From Hyphomonadaceae bacterium (GTDB taxonomy: Bacteria > Pseudomonadota > Alphaproteobacteria > Caulobacterales > Hyphomonadaceae): a DNA stretch of 64,000 nt. Of the stretch, positions 26,907 to 36,529 are shown one piece after another. The stretch is from positions 310,001 to 374,000 of the forward strand of contig JANSYM010000002.1 of assembly GCA_024742355.1 (NCBI GenBank). The letters run 5' to 3'. Made by a program: the position numbers and the translations under genes. Positions within the stretch are counted from its first letter, which is position 1. Each line of letters opens with the position of its first letter. The notes beneath the pieces are model-generated. The model was not told the DNA's origin. It ran no database searches and was given only the letters and a program-made list of their open reading frames with translations.

Positions 26907-27908
26907 TTGAAACAGGGTCGAACGATTTCGGGCTGCATGGCCGCTCTGCTCCTCGGTGGATGCGCACAATATGGAGCGGGGGCAGAGATTGGCGCCGCGC
27001 CAGAGCCTACCCTTTGCGCGATCGAACTGATCGTTCTGGGAGCGGGTCAAGATGCCGGGGCGCCGCAAATCGGTAATCCGCAGGACCCGGCCTGGGCCGA
27101 CCCTGCTTTGCGATTGACGCCAACCTCGATTGCGCTGGTCGATCATCTCGACGGTCATCGCTACCTGTTCGAAGCCACGCCTCGGATCACGCAGCAAATG
27201 AACCTGCTCGATACATTGGCGCCGGGCACGGGCGACGGACTCGGCTTGTCAGGCGTGTTTCTGACGCATGCCCATATCGGGCATTATGCCGGCCTGATCT
27301 ATTTAGGCCGCGAAGCCGCTGGCGCGTCAGATGTTCCCGTCTACGCGATGCCGCGCATGGCGGATTATCTGCGATCGAACGGCCCCTGGGGGCAATTGGT
27401 GGATCTGGAGAATATCCGGATCACGGCGCTTGAAGACCGCACGCCACAGGCTTTGTCCTCAACCATCAGGGTCACCCCGTACCGCGTCCCACACCGCGAT
27501 GAATATTCCGAAACCGTCGGCTTCGTGATCGAGACAGGGAGCAAAAGCGCCCTCTTCATTCCCGACATTGATAGCTGGGATGAATGGGAAGCGGACTTTG
27601 ATCTCCGCCTGGAGGATTTGCTCGAACAGGTCGATTTCGCCTTCATCGACGCGACCTTCTATGACGATCATGAGCTGCCGGGGCGTGACATGACATTGAT
27701 CCCGCATCCGCGCGTGGCGGCAACAATGGAACGGCTGGAAAACCAACCGACCGACATCCGATCACGGGTCCAGTTCATCCACTACAATCACACAAACCCG
27801 GTCCGGTTCACCGACTCCGAAGAGACACAAGGCGTATATGAGCGAGGCTTTCACATCGCCCGCGCCGGCGACAGGCACTGTTTGGACGTGCGTCGAGAAC
27901 GGCGCTGA
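26907..27908 (+). CDS. PqqB-like MBL-fold hydrolase, putative lipoprotein
   Basis: About 333 aa from a TTG at 26907 with GAGAGG about 8 bases upstream. GTG 26868 and ATG 26892 are in frame but lack a ribosome site. From that start the N terminus is a lipoprotein signal (LLLGGC lipobox). Metallo-beta-lactamase motif 1 appears as THAHIGH, not the usual HxHxDH: the Asp is replaced by Gly. IVLGAGQDAGAPQIG resembles the N-terminal strand of PqqB. No pqq genes are adjacent. It could be a degradative hydrolase with PqqB ancestry; substrate unknown. Confidence 0.7.
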   Translation: MKQGRTISGCMAALLLGGCAQYGAGAEIGAAPEPTLCAIELIVLGAGQDAGAPQIGNPQDPAWADPALRLTPTSIALVDHLDGHRYLFEATPRITQQMNLLDTLAPGTGDGLGLSGVFLTHAHIGHYAGLIYLGREAAGASDVPVYAMPRMADYLRSNGPWGQLVDLENIRITALEDRTPQALSSTIRVTPYRVPHRDEYSETVGFVIETGSKSALFIPDIDSWDEWEADFDLRLEDLLEQVDFAFIDATFYDDHELPGRDMTLIPHPRVAATMERLENQPTDIRSRVQFIHYNHTNPVRFTDSEETQGVYERGFHIARAGDRHCLDVRRERR

Positions 27909-28104
27909 ACGGAAGATGTTGTCTACCGGTGGCGTCGAAGCGGACGAGCGTAAGGACGCTTGTGCTCGGTCATGCGGCAAGTCTGACATGAAGCGGTGCG
28001 GGGTACAATCTTGTCTACGATTGGCTCAGTTGCGCCCACCCCGAACGAGGAAACCCCGCCATCCCCCAATTGTCCTTCCTCCCCAACTCAAATAAACTCC
28101 CGCC

Positions 28105-28770
28105 ATGTCAGAGCGATTTGATACGACCGATCTGCTGAACTGCTATCGGCGCGGGGTGTTTCCGATGGCGGACTCGCGTGAGGATATGCGGCTCTTCCTG
28201 ATGGACCCGGATATTCGCGGGATCCTGCCGCTGGAGACGTTTCATGTCCCGACCCGTTTGCGCAAGACGGTGCGCAAGACGCCGCTGCGGATCACTGCCG
28301 ACACCGCCTTCAATCGCGTCATCGAGGCCTGCGCGGAACCGCATCCGACGCGGCCGGCGACCTGGATCAATGATGCTATCCTGAACCTCTATGCGGCGCT
28401 GCACCGCGAAGGCCATGCCCATAGTGTCGAGTGCTGGGACGAAGACGGCGCGCTGGTGGGCGGCCTCTACGGCGTGTCACTGGGCGGGGCGTTCTTTGGC
28501 GAGAGCATGTTCTCGCGCCGCACCGATGCGTCGAAGATTGCGCTGGTTCACCTGGTCGCGCGGCTGCGGGTTGGCGGCTACAGCCTGCTCGATGCGCAAT
28601 TCCACAATCCGCACCTGGAACAATTCGGGCTGCAGGAAATCACCCGCGACGCGTTTCGCGATCGGCTCTGGGCAGCGCTCCGCCTGGAGGGAGATTTCTA
28701 CTCGTTCGCGGCAGCCGGGTTGAGCACCGACGGGTCGACCGCACTGCAGGCAATCACCCAGATATCATAG
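28105..28770 (+). CDS. aat: Leucyl/phenylalanyl-tRNA-protein transferase
   Basis: 221 aa. It adds Leu or Phe to N-terminal Lys/Arg of proteins, making N-degrons for ClpS/ClpAP. It has the family's opening DLLNCYRRGVFPMADSR, the core GGLYGVSLGGAFFGESMFSR, and the C-terminal ALQAITQIS. Standard length. The last 73 bases overlap the convergent DUF2155 gene. Confidence 0.97.
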   Translation: MSERFDTTDLLNCYRRGVFPMADSREDMRLFLMDPDIRGILPLETFHVPTRLRKTVRKTPLRITADTAFNRVIEACAEPHPTRPATWINDAILNLYAALHREGHAHSVECWDEDGALVGGLYGVSLGGAFFGESMFSRRTDASKIALVHLVARLRVGGYSLLDAQFHNPHLEQFGLQEITRDAFRDRLWAALRLEGDFYSFAAAGLSTDGSTALQAITQIS

Positions 28771-29255
28771 ACCGGATGCTCGAGCGCGCTGAGGCCGGGC
28801 GATGAAGCAAACATCCAGCCGCTGAAGCGGATATCGGCGTCTTCGCTTTCCGATTCCTCGAGTTCTTCAGGCGTCAGGTCGCGCGGTTCCGCCATGGTCT
28901 GAACCTGTTTCGACGTGGCCGAGGTAATGCGCAGGAAAGCGGCGCTTTCCGGTGGCTCTTCCGGCGGCGTCTGGAAACATGTGTCGAGATCGACCCTCAG
29001 GGAGCCATAGACCTTGGGCTCACCGACAATCATGTCGAAATCGGTCGAGCGCCCGGTAATCTTGTCGAGCGCGCGCAGCGTAACTGTGTCATGCTGGCGA
29101 TAGGTGCGGTTCTGGGTGGGTGTCAGGTCTTCGCCCTCGTCCTCGCCAAAGAGCAGCGTTTCGAGATCGGTCGACTCGGATTCGGTCTCGTTCTGGGCGA
29201 TCGCAAACGCCGCCAGACCCAAGCCGCAAACCCCAAGAAGCGCGACGCGAATCAC
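28698..29255 (-). CDS. DUF2155 domain protein, secreted
   Basis: 185 aa. Signal peptide (about 1-20), an acidic linker rich in Glu, then the DUF2155 domain with TVTLRALDKITGRSTDFDM, FRISGWMFASSPGLSALEHP (here IRFSGWMFASSP) and YDIWVIAC. In this class it usually lies between aat and the NDUFA12 gene, as here. Function unknown; probably periplasmic. The MlaD-like gene overlaps its start by 4 bases. Confidence 0.85.
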   Translation of the reverse strand: MIRVALLGVCGLGLAAFAIAQNETESESTDLETLLFGEDEGEDLTPTQNRTYRQHDTVTLRALDKITGRSTDFDMIVGEPKVYGSLRVDLDTCFQTPPEEPPESAAFLRITSATSKQVQTMAEPRDLTPEELEESESEDADIRFSGWMFASSPGLSALEHPVYDIWVIACSAVDPSVLNPAAANE

Positions 29256-29749
29256 TCGCCGCCTCCGCCATTACCGGATGCGAAGGACGCGAACAGCGTC
29301 ATCAGATCGACCGAGCCCTGGGCATAGAGGATCTCGCCGCAGCCTGTGTCGCCGAACAGTTCTTCGCCTTCATTGCAGGCGATAATCTCGCCAAAGCCTT
29401 CGGCCGGCTCGAGATTGATATAGGCACCGCCGAGCAGGCTTTCCGACTGCACGCGCGCGGTCGTACCGTCGCCAAGGGGCAGGATTTCAGAGGCCACGGC
29501 CAGGGTGACCAGGGCTTCGGCGCGATCACGATCAAGCGCGACGTCGCGTACGGTGCCGATCTTGACGCCGGCCATGCGGACATCGGTGCCGCGATCAATC
29601 GTGGCAGCGCTGCTGAAGCGTGCGCCGAGCTCAACCACTTCGCCGGTCGGTCCACCATCGGAGCCACGGGCCAGGCCAAACCACAGGAATGTGCCAGCAA
29701 CGATCAGGACAGCCAGTCCGACCAGGGTTTCAAAGATTGATTCACGCAT
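29252..29749 (-). CDS. MlaD/MCE-domain lipid-transport protein
   Basis: 165 aa. One N-terminal helix ([19 protein letters not shown]) anchors a single MCE domain: [20 protein letters not shown] and later [13 protein letters not shown] are characteristic. MlaD forms the periplasmic hexamer of the Mla phospholipid ABC transporter. The start at 29749 was picked over 29830, which would run far into NDUFA12 and spoil the N-terminal helix. It overlaps NDUFA12 by 8 bases and DUF2155 by 4. Confidence 0.87.
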   Translation of the reverse strand: MRESIFETLVGLAVLIVAGTFLWFGLARGSDGGPTGEVVELGARFSSAATIDRGTDVRMAGVKIGTVRDVALDRDRAEALVTLAVASEILPLGDGTTARVQSESLLGGAYINLEPAEGFGEIIACNEGEELFGDTGCGEILYAQGSVDLMTLFASFASGNGGGGE

Positions 29750-30131
29750 TGGGGTCCCAGGCCTCGTAATCAGCATCCGCCTGACGACGCTCACCGCCCT
29801 CACGCAGCGCGCCTTTCGGACGATAGGCAAACGTAGTTCCGGTCATGTTTGGCGAATGATCGGTTTCCCACTCCTGACGGTTGAGCGGCGCGCTGGTTGG
29901 CGGCTCGTCCAGGGTGTAATGCAACCAGCCATGCCATTCGGCCGGCACCTTGGATGGCTCAGCCAGTCCATCATAGATGACATAGCGGCGCTTGCGCCCT
30001 TCGACAGAGGCCTTGCGGTCTTCAAAATAGCGATTGCCATAATCGTCAGTGCCGACATGGACGCTGCGCCGTTTAATGTCGAACCAGCCTCCAGGGCTGA
30101 CGCCATTCCACCAAGTAAAGAGCTTGAACAT
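29742..30131 (-). CDS. NDUFA12-family complex I accessory protein
   Basis: 129 aa, starting [10 protein letters not shown]. Typical blocks are [21 protein letters not shown] and [14 protein letters not shown], and a C terminus with YEAWDP. It is the bacterial form of the mitochondrial accessory subunit NDUFA12, found mainly in alphaproteobacteria. First gene of the minus-strand NDUFA12, MlaD, DUF2155 unit. Confidence 0.94.
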   Translation of the reverse strand: MFKLFTWWNGVSPGGWFDIKRRSVHVGTDDYGNRYFEDRKASVEGRKRRYVIYDGLAEPSKVPAEWHGWLHYTLDEPPTSAPLNRQEWETDHSPNMTGTTFAYRPKGALREGGERRQADADYEAWDPNA

Positions 30132-30257
30132 GTTTCACGTCCTGACAGTGATATTTGTCCGCAATATGGCGCGTGTGTGCGCGCGAATCTAGTTAGGACA
30201 GGCAACACATCATGTCGCGGGCAAGGTCAAGCCCGCTCTGGCTGGAGGGCGCAGTTC

Positions 30258-32501
30258 ATGTCTGCACAGGATCGTAATGCACAATTGCTGGAAACAGCGA
30301 TGGAAGAAGGCTTGATCAGCGCGGTGTCGGCGCTCTCGGATCTCTGCGCCATTCCGCTGACCAATCTGGAGTCAAAGGACGCGGCGCGCGCCGCCGCCAG
30401 CCGCCAGCGCCTGAACCGGACCAGCAAACTGGCCATGGCCGAGCTGCTGGAAGGCCTCAGCGATGCGCCGCAAAATGCCGAACTCGCCGAAGCCGTCGCC
30501 CGCGGCGTGCCGCTCGCTCTGATCGAGGAAGCCTTGCAGCAGGGGCACGGCTTTGACGCGCTCGCCACCACATTCCGCAATGACGCGATCGAATCAGCGG
30601 CACCGCCGGCCTGTCGCACAGACGGGGATCTGTCGGCGGATGAGATCAATGACCTTCGCCGGGCCGGTGTCGGGGCCTTCATCGCCAAGTCGAACCTGCC
30701 AGACCCGGACAGCCCTGCCCTCGCCCTCGATGTCGCGCGTTTCATCACGCCAGACGGATTTGAGGCAGATGTGCTTGACGATTTGATGGCCGCGGCCTCA
30801 GCCGAACATGGCGCAGGCCTGGTCGTGATCCCGTGCGGGCTCTCCGGCGCCCTGCTCGGTCTCGGCTTGCCTTATACCGCCGACAGCAGCGCCGCCCTCA
30901 CCGCCTTGCTGAAGCTGGTCCTGTCCGCCGCCAAGGGTACGAGCCTCACCAAGAAACATGCTGAATTTCTCGGGATGGAACCCCGCACCGCGCGTAAATC
31001 GAAGCGCGACATCTCGATGGCGCTGCTTCCGCTCTCCGTCCGCGCGCTGTCCCGGTTCCAGCCGGTCGCGCAGGGCCTGTCGCCGATCACGTCGCTGGTA
31101 GAAGCGATCGAGGAAGATGCGCCAAGCCTGCACATCCTGGCCCGGCTTGGCCTCGCCCGCAGTGCGCCAGAGACGCTGCCCACCCTGCTGACCGAGATCG
31201 ACGCCTCCGGAGACCTTGAGCTCATGCCGCATTTCAGCGGCGACATCCTGCGCACACGCGGTTTCTCCACCCAGGCGATCGACAAGGTTAAGAGCGCGCT
31301 TGGTGAGGGGCTGCCGCTGAACGCCGCCTTCTCGCGCTGGGTCCTGGGCGACGATATTATTTCCAACGATCTGCGCCTGGCGCCGGAGTCCTTCGACGCC
31401 GATGGGCGCGCCCTGCTCAAGACGATCGGCTTTTCGAAGCGCGAGATTGCGGAAGCCGAAGAAGCCCTGGATGGGCGCCCGGACAAGCTCGCCACCTCGG
31501 CCCTGCAGCAGGCGGGCATCGCTCAAACCGTGACAAGGCCCGAGATGATCGATCTCGCTGCCGCGCTGCAAAAATCGGCCGACATTCCGATCGTGCTCGG
31601 TCTAGGCGGGTCAGGCGAACTCGACATGGAGGCGATTCTGGCCGCCGATATCTCTGCCTGGCTGCCAGCCCTCGATTCCGAGATTGATCGCCTCACCGCT
31701 GATCGCATGGAGCATATCACGGCGCTGGCGGAAGACCTGATGGCCGAAGACGCGGCTCCGCAGACCTATATCGAAGCGCCCAGCGGGGTGTCCCGCACGC
31801 GCCTGCCAGATCGGCGCAAAGGCTATATCCAGAAGGCCACCGTCGGTGGTCACAAAGTCTATCTGCACACGGGCGAGTTTGATGATGGCTCGCTCGGTGA
31901 GATCTTTCTCGACATGCACAAGGAAGGCGCGGCTTTCCGCTCGCTGATGAACAATTTTGCCATCGCGGTGTCGTTGGGCCTGCAATATGGCGTGCCGCTG
32001 GAAGAATATGTCGACGCCTTCGTATTCACCCGGTTCGAGCCCGCTGGCGATGTCACCGGCAATGATCAGATCACCCGCGCCACATCGATCCTGGACTATA
32101 TCTTCCGCGAACTGGCAGTCTCCTACCTCGCGCGCGAAGACCTCGCAGAGCTTGGCGATGTCACCCATGACGGCCTAGGCCGCGGGATTGAGGACGGGAT
32201 CGAGAAATCCCACGCGCAGCCCCTGCCGGACGAAGCGGCACATCTGATCTCACGTGGATATTCCCGCGGACAGATCCCCGACAATATCGTCATCCTCAAC
32301 CGCAAGCGCGAAGAGCGCGAGGCCGAGCGCGCCGAAGATACGAGCGAGACCGATTCGGCAGACGAGGCCGACACGCCGCCTTACCTGCCGGATGCGTGCG
32401 AGAATTGCGGCAGCTTCACGCTGTATATGGACGAAGCCGACAATGAGACGGCCTGCGACACGTGCGGCCAGGTCGGTAAGGCTGAAGCGAATGATCAATA
32501 A
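30258..32501 (+). CDS. NrdJ C-terminal-like protein with TSCPD domain, no RNR catalytic half
   Basis: 747 aa from the ATG at 30258, which has GGAGG 10 bases upstream; the frame continues upstream but that is the antisense of NDUFA12/MlaD. From about residue 516 it closely matches the C-terminal part of the class II B12-dependent ribonucleotide reductase NrdJ ([40 protein letters not shown]). It ends in a zinc site (C714, C717, C733, C736). Earlier segments echo NrdJ only weakly ([47 protein letters not shown]). The NPCSE-type catalytic region, the ATP cone and the substrate loop cysteines of NrdJ are not visible. Not an active reductase by sequence. See findings. Confidence 0.8.
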   Translation: MSAQDRNAQLLETAMEEGLISAVSALSDLCAIPLTNLESKDAARAAASRQRLNRTSKLAMAELLEGLSDAPQNAELAEAVARGVPLALIEEALQQGHGFDALATTFRNDAIESAAPPACRTDGDLSADEINDLRRAGVGAFIAKSNLPDPDSPALALDVARFITPDGFEADVLDDLMAAASAEHGAGLVVIPCGLSGALLGLGLPYTADSSAALTALLKLVLSAAKGTSLTKKHAEFLGMEPRTARKSKRDISMALLPLSVRALSRFQPVAQGLSPITSLVEAIEEDAPSLHILARLGLARSAPETLPTLLTEIDASGDLELMPHFSGDILRTRGFSTQAIDKVKSALGEGLPLNAAFSRWVLGDDIISNDLRLAPESFDADGRALLKTIGFSKREIAEAEEALDGRPDKLATSALQQAGIAQTVTRPEMIDLAAALQKSADIPIVLGLGGSGELDMEAILAADISAWLPALDSEIDRLTADRMEHITALAEDLMAEDAAPQTYIEAPSGVSRTRLPDRRKGYIQKATVGGHKVYLHTGEFDDGSLGEIFLDMHKEGAAFRSLMNNFAIAVSLGLQYGVPLEEYVDAFVFTRFEPAGDVTGNDQITRATSILDYIFRELAVSYLAREDLAELGDVTHDGLGRGIEDGIEKSHAQPLPDEAAHLISRGYSRGQIPDNIVILNRKREEREAERAEDTSETDSADEADTPPYLPDACENCGSFTLYMDEADNETACDTCGQVGKAEANDQ

Positions 32502-32633
32502 TCTCAGCGCGCTGTCTGCATAAGCGATCTTAACCCTTTCAGGTGAGACCTGAATGCAACAGCCGTCCACTTGTCGGCCGCATTACCACAATTTCAGTTA
32601 TGAATGTGATCGCAACCGCGTATGGAAAATGTC

Positions 32634-33359
32634 ATGAAACTTCGGGACATCTCTGGTTTTGCAGCTTCCCTGGGCGCCATGGCAGCACTCGCGCTGCCCG
32701 TCGCCGCTCAGGAAACACCAAACCGGATCTCCTGGGCCCCCTCCTATAGTGGATCCTGCATCGATTGCTCGCTGGTCGGGCGCAACATGTCAGGCTGGAA
32801 CATTTCCAAGGCGAATTATCCAGGTGCCGACCTGACCTCGGCCAATCTGCGCAATGTGCAGGCCCTGGATGCGAATTTTGACAGCGTTCAGGCGGTTGGG
32901 GCCGATTTGCGAACCAGCGACTTTTCAGGGGCCTCCTTCTCGGAGGCGATCCTGATCGGGGCGCGCTTACAAGGGGCGAGCTTTAACGGCTCGAAAATGG
33001 CCGGCGTGGTGCTGACCGGCGCCGATGTCAGCGACGGCAAGTTCATCGGCACCACGCTGACCGGCGCGCAGATGCAATCCGCGACCATTCACAATGCTGA
33101 TTTCTCTGCTGCCAACATGGTTCTGGCGGAATTCTCAGCCGCCGACCTCACGGGTTCTGTGTTCGACAATGCGATCATGACCAATGTCGACTTGCGGGGC
33201 GCCAATGTGACCGAGGTCAGCTTCCGCGATGCGCGCCTGGCTGGGGCCGTATTCGATGCTGCGATCGGCATTGAAACCGCCAATTTCGAAGGGGCATGCG
33301 GGTCTGAAGACAGCGCCTTTCCTTCCGGTCTCGACTTACCGGATTGCGGCGGTTCCTAA
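32634..33359 (+). CDS. Pentapeptide-repeat protein, exported
   Basis: 241 aa. Signal peptide MKLRDISGFAASLGAMAALALPVAAQ, then two cysteines (CIDC) and a run of A(D/N)LXX-type pentapeptides from about residue 60 (for example GADLTSANLRNVQALDANFD). Such repeats form a right-handed quadrilateral beta-helix. Role unknown. An ATG at 32622 would add four residues. It ends on a shared CTAA with tatC. Confidence 0.88.
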   Translation: MKLRDISGFAASLGAMAALALPVAAQETPNRISWAPSYSGSCIDCSLVGRNMSGWNISKANYPGADLTSANLRNVQALDANFDSVQAVGADLRTSDFSGASFSEAILIGARLQGASFNGSKMAGVVLTGADVSDGKFIGTTLTGAQMQSATIHNADFSAANMVLAEFSAADLTGSVFDNAIMTNVDLRGANVTEVSFRDARLAGAVFDAAIGIETANFEGACGSEDSAFPSGLDLPDCGGS

Positions 33360-34189
33360 GCGTCGTTGAGCGCGGCTTCTTCTTCGGCCGCCTTGCGTTC
33401 CATCACTGAGACAATCCAGATACTGATCTCGTACAGGCCATAGACCGGTACGGTCAGCATGATCTGTGAAATGAAGTCGGGCGGCGTCGCAAAGGCGGCG
33501 ACGGCGAGGATGCCGACAATCGCATATTTGCGGCCCTTGCGCAGCGCGTCGGAACTGACCAGCCCGGCCCGGCCCATCAAGGCGAGGATGACGGGCAGCT
33601 GGAAAGACAGACCGAAAGCGGTCATCAGCGCAATGCTGAGCGACAGATATTCAGAGACTTTGATCTGCGCTTCGATCTGAACTGCGTCCAAGCCGCCTGC
33701 CTGCTGCTGGCTGAGCGCAAAGGCCATGACCAGTGGCATCATCACATAGAAGACGAATGCCACGCCGATGGTGAACAGGACCGGCGCCGAAACCAGGAAC
33801 GGCCAGAACGCGCCGCGTTCATTCTTGTACAGACCCGGCGCCACGAAGGCATAGACCTGCCAGGCCATGAACGGGAAAGACACGAACAGGCCGGCGAACA
33901 GCGCAATCTTGAGTTTGACGAAGAAGAATTCCAGCGGCGCCGTATAGATCAGGCGCGGATCCTCGGTAATGCCCGAGTTTCTGAACGCTTCCATGAATGG
34001 CTCGACCAGAATGTTGAATATCGGCCCGGCAATGAAGAAACAGCCAATCGTCGCCAGGACAAAGGCAATCAATGCCTTCATCAGGCGTGAGCGCAATTCG
34101 TTCAGGTGATCGAGCAGCGGCGCGCGCGAGCTTTCGACTTCATCCGGGATGACGTCCGGACGCTGATCAGCAGGCAGGTCCTTGGTCAT
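33356..34189 (-). CDS. tatC: Sec-independent protein translocase subunit TatC
   Basis: 277 aa with six hydrophobic helices and the N-terminal LLDHLNELRSRLM signature. TatC is the core receptor for twin-arginine signal peptides in the inner membrane. The C-terminal tail after the last helix is short, highly charged and typical. It follows tatB with a 4-base ATGA overlap. Confidence 0.96.
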   Translation of the reverse strand: MTKDLPADQRPDVIPDEVESSRAPLLDHLNELRSRLMKALIAFVLATIGCFFIAGPIFNILVEPFMEAFRNSGITEDPRLIYTAPLEFFFVKLKIALFAGLFVSFPFMAWQVYAFVAPGLYKNERGAFWPFLVSAPVLFTIGVAFVFYVMMPLVMAFALSQQQAGGLDAVQIEAQIKVSEYLSLSIALMTAFGLSFQLPVILALMGRAGLVSSDALRKGRKYAIVGILAVAAFATPPDFISQIMLTVPVYGLYEISIWIVSVMERKAAEEEAALNDA

Positions 34190-34596
34190 GAGGCGGCCTT
34201 GTCTTCAGGCTTGGCCGTCGGTTCAGGGGCGGCTGGCTCGGGGACGTCTGGCGTTCCAGCTGTGTCCGCCGCCGGCTTGTTCAGCTCTTCCTTCATCGCG
34301 CGCTCTTCGCGCATGACGCTCTCATTGATGTCTTTTTCAACCGATTTCAGCTCGTCCACGGCTTCGGTGACCGCATTGTCGCGCTTGAGGTCTTCGATCT
34401 CCTTGCGCAGATCGTCGAGCTCGGCCTGACGGGCAATATCATCGAAAGCGGCGCGAAACTCGTTCGCCATGCTGCGTCCACGCGCCACAAACTGGCCGAG
34501 CTTGCGCATGGTCAGCGACAGGTCTTTCGGGCCCAGAATGATCAGGGCAATGATGACCAGGAACAGGAGTTCGCTAAATCCGAATTGCGGCAGCAT
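34186..34596 (-). CDS. tatB: Sec-independent protein translocase subunit TatB
   Basis: 136 aa. N-terminal helix MLPQFGFSELLFLVIIALIILGPKDL with the conserved GPKDLP-like end, then an amphipathic helix (MRKLGQFVARGRSMANEFRA) and a charged, disordered tail. Partner of TatC in substrate recognition. Confidence 0.95.
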   Translation of the reverse strand: MLPQFGFSELLFLVIIALIILGPKDLSLTMRKLGQFVARGRSMANEFRAAFDDIARQAELDDLRKEIEDLKRDNAVTEAVDELKSVEKDINESVMREERAMKEELNKPAADTAGTPDVPEPAAPEPTAKPEDKAAS

Positions 34597-34629
34597 GTCG
34601 GTACGCCTTCCGCGCTCAGTTCAGGCCGA

Positions 34630-34848
34630 TTAGTCCTTCGACTCGGCCTTTTCCTTCTCAGGCGTGATATTGACCATATCTTCGCCCTCGACCGCTTTGT
34701 CGGCGGTGTCTTCTTCCTTCAGCCCTTTGCGGAAGCTGGTAATCCCCTTGGCGAGGTCACCCATGATGGACGAGATACGCCCCCGTCCGCCGAACAATAA
34801 CAGCGCGACGACGGCAACGATCAGCAATTGCCAGATACTTGGGGACAT
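34630..34848 (-). CDS. tatA: Sec-independent protein translocase subunit TatA
   Basis: 72 aa. Short helix [21 protein letters not shown], then FRKGLKEED amphipathic region. Pore-forming subunit of the Tat system. The order tatA-tatB-tatC is the usual one, with scpB upstream of tatA. Confidence 0.94.
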   Translation of the reverse strand: MSPSIWQLLIVAVVALLLFGGRGRISSIMGDLAKGITSFRKGLKEEDTADKAVEGEDMVNITPEKEKAESKD

Positions 34849-34935
34849 CCAGATTCTCCACGTTAACAGCGATGAGATAACGCGCCAGACCGCCTGTTAC
34901 AATGGCCTGACAGAGGTTTCAGTGGCAGAAAATCC

Positions 34936-35715
34936 CTAATGAACCTCTGCGTCATCCTCACCAATATAATCGGTTACGAAGTCAGCTTCTTCCTCTGGCT
35001 CGATTTCAGGGCCGAGGTCTTCGCCCTCATTATGCATGCTGGTGCCGTCGGAATAGAAGCCGTCCGGGATCACGTCTGAGAGCAATCCTTCAGCTTCCAG
35101 TTCGGCGCGGCCTGGCAACACGTCGAGGCTTTCGAGGCCGAAATGTTCGAGGAATTTGTCCGTGGTACCAAGCGTGACCGGGCGACCCGGTGTCCGGCGG
35201 CGGCCTTTGATCTTGACCCAGCCAGCTTCCATCAGGACATCAATCGTGCCTTTCGAGACGGCAACGCCGCGCACGGCTTCAATTTCGGCACGTGTAACCG
35301 GCTGCCCATAAGCGATAATGGCCAGCGTCTCGAGCGCCGCTTGCGAGAGCTTTTTCTGCTCATGGCGCTCTTCGACGAACAGATAGCCAAGGTTTTCAGC
35401 GGTCTGGAAGCGCCAGCGTCCGCCAACTTCGACCAAGTTCACACCGCGCGCGGCATAGGTCGATTTCAGCGTCATCAGGACGGCAGGCACATCGACACCC
35501 TGCGGCAGGATTTCAGCAATCTCGCTGGCTTCCAGGGGTTGGCCAGCGGCGAACAGGACCGCTTCGGCGCGGCGCACGGCTTCTGCCATGGCCTCGTCTT
35601 CCGCCTCATACAGGGTCTCGGCGGAACGTTTATAAGCAAATGAAAGTTGTTGCACGGCGCGGCGAATGTCCTCTGGAGCTTCTGCAATCGGGATCGAGGT
35701 CTCAGGCTTGGTCAT
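34936..35715 (-). CDS. scpB: Segregation and condensation protein B
   Basis: 259 aa. Tandem winged-helix core (about 40-200) with ETLAIIAYGQPVTRAEIEAVRG, YLFVEERHEQKKLSQAALE and RRRTPGRPVTLGTTDKFLEHF. ScpAB with Smc forms condensin for chromosome segregation. The N-terminal and C-terminal tails are longer and more acidic than in Firmicutes. It overlaps scpA by 4 bases. Confidence 0.95.
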   Translation of the reverse strand: MTKPETSIPIAEAPEDIRRAVQQLSFAYKRSAETLYEAEDEAMAEAVRRAEAVLFAAGQPLEASEIAEILPQGVDVPAVLMTLKSTYAARGVNLVEVGGRWRFQTAENLGYLFVEERHEQKKLSQAALETLAIIAYGQPVTRAEIEAVRGVAVSKGTIDVLMEAGWVKIKGRRRTPGRPVTLGTTDKFLEHFGLESLDVLPGRAELEAEGLLSDVIPDGFYSDGTSMHNEGEDLGPEIEPEEEADFVTDYIGEDDAEVH

Positions 35716-36527
35716 GGAGCAATCCCCTCTGGTTGCGGCGTTTTATTACGGAGATAAAGCGGGGCGAAATGGGCGTCCTGGCGGACATCCACATCGCCGT
35801 CGCGGGTCAGTTCCAGGGTCGCGGAGAAGACGCTGGCAGTGACGGAACGGGGTGGCAGGTCTGGATCGACGCCGACCATCTGGCGTCGAATATCGTCCAG
35901 GCTCGCCCATTCGGTCAGTTTCGGGCTGAGCGAACGCAGATTGTCCCGGGCGCTTTCCAGCGGCAGGACAAACTGGTTCTCAATCGTGTGCGGCGCTTCT
36001 TTCGCCTTGCGCTGGCGGATGCCGCCAAAGGCATGCATCAGGTGATAGAGCGTGGTGTCATATTCGGTTGTCTTGATGACTTTTGGCTGTTCCGGCAGGC
36101 CGCGCAGGAAGACGTCGCGTCCGAGTATATTGCCATCCATCAGCGCTTCCCCGGCCTCGCGCATGGCATCCAGGCGGCGCAGGCGGAAGGCGAGTTTGCG
36201 GGCATCATCCTCGGCGGAGACCTCACCGTCACCATCCTTTTTCGGCTTGGGCAGCAGCAGGCGCGATTTCAGGTAAGCGAGCCAGGCCGCCATGAGCAGG
36301 TAATCAGCCGCAAGATCGATGCGCTTGTCCTGTGCTTCCTCGATGAAAGACAGATATTGCGTCGCCAGCTCAAGGATGGAGACATGCAGCAAGTCGACTT
36401 TCTGTTTGCGCGACAGGTCGAGCAGCAGGTGCAGCGGGCCTTCATAGCCGGACACGTCGACGGCGAAGATGTCTTCGGCTTCGACATCCTCGTCCATTGT
36501 GACCAGATCATTGGAGACAAGTTCCAT
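35712..36527 (-). CDS. scpA: Segregation and condensation protein A (kleisin)
   Basis: 271 aa. Kleisin N-terminal motif YEGPLHLLLDLSRKQKVDLLHV and MAAWLAYLKSRLLLPKP are clear, with the winged-helix C terminus at the end. The start at 36527 is preferred over the longer frame beginning at 36731, which would lie inside nagZ. Two bases separate it from the nagZ stop. Confidence 0.95.
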   Translation of the reverse strand: MELVSNDLVTMDEDVEAEDIFAVDVSGYEGPLHLLLDLSRKQKVDLLHVSILELATQYLSFIEEAQDKRIDLAADYLLMAAWLAYLKSRLLLPKPKKDGDGEVSAEDDARKLAFRLRRLDAMREAGEALMDGNILGRDVFLRGLPEQPKVIKTTEYDTTLYHLMHAFGGIRQRKAKEAPHTIENQFVLPLESARDNLRSLSPKLTEWASLDDIRRQMVGVDPDLPPRSVTASVFSATLELTRDGDVDVRQDAHFAPLYLRNKTPQPEGIAP

Positions 36528-36529
36528 AT

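Noticed and set aside
29505-30257. Long upstream extension of the NrdJ-like frame
   Set aside because: It is the antisense of NDUFA12 and the MlaD gene, and a ribosome site with a family-like start is at 30258.
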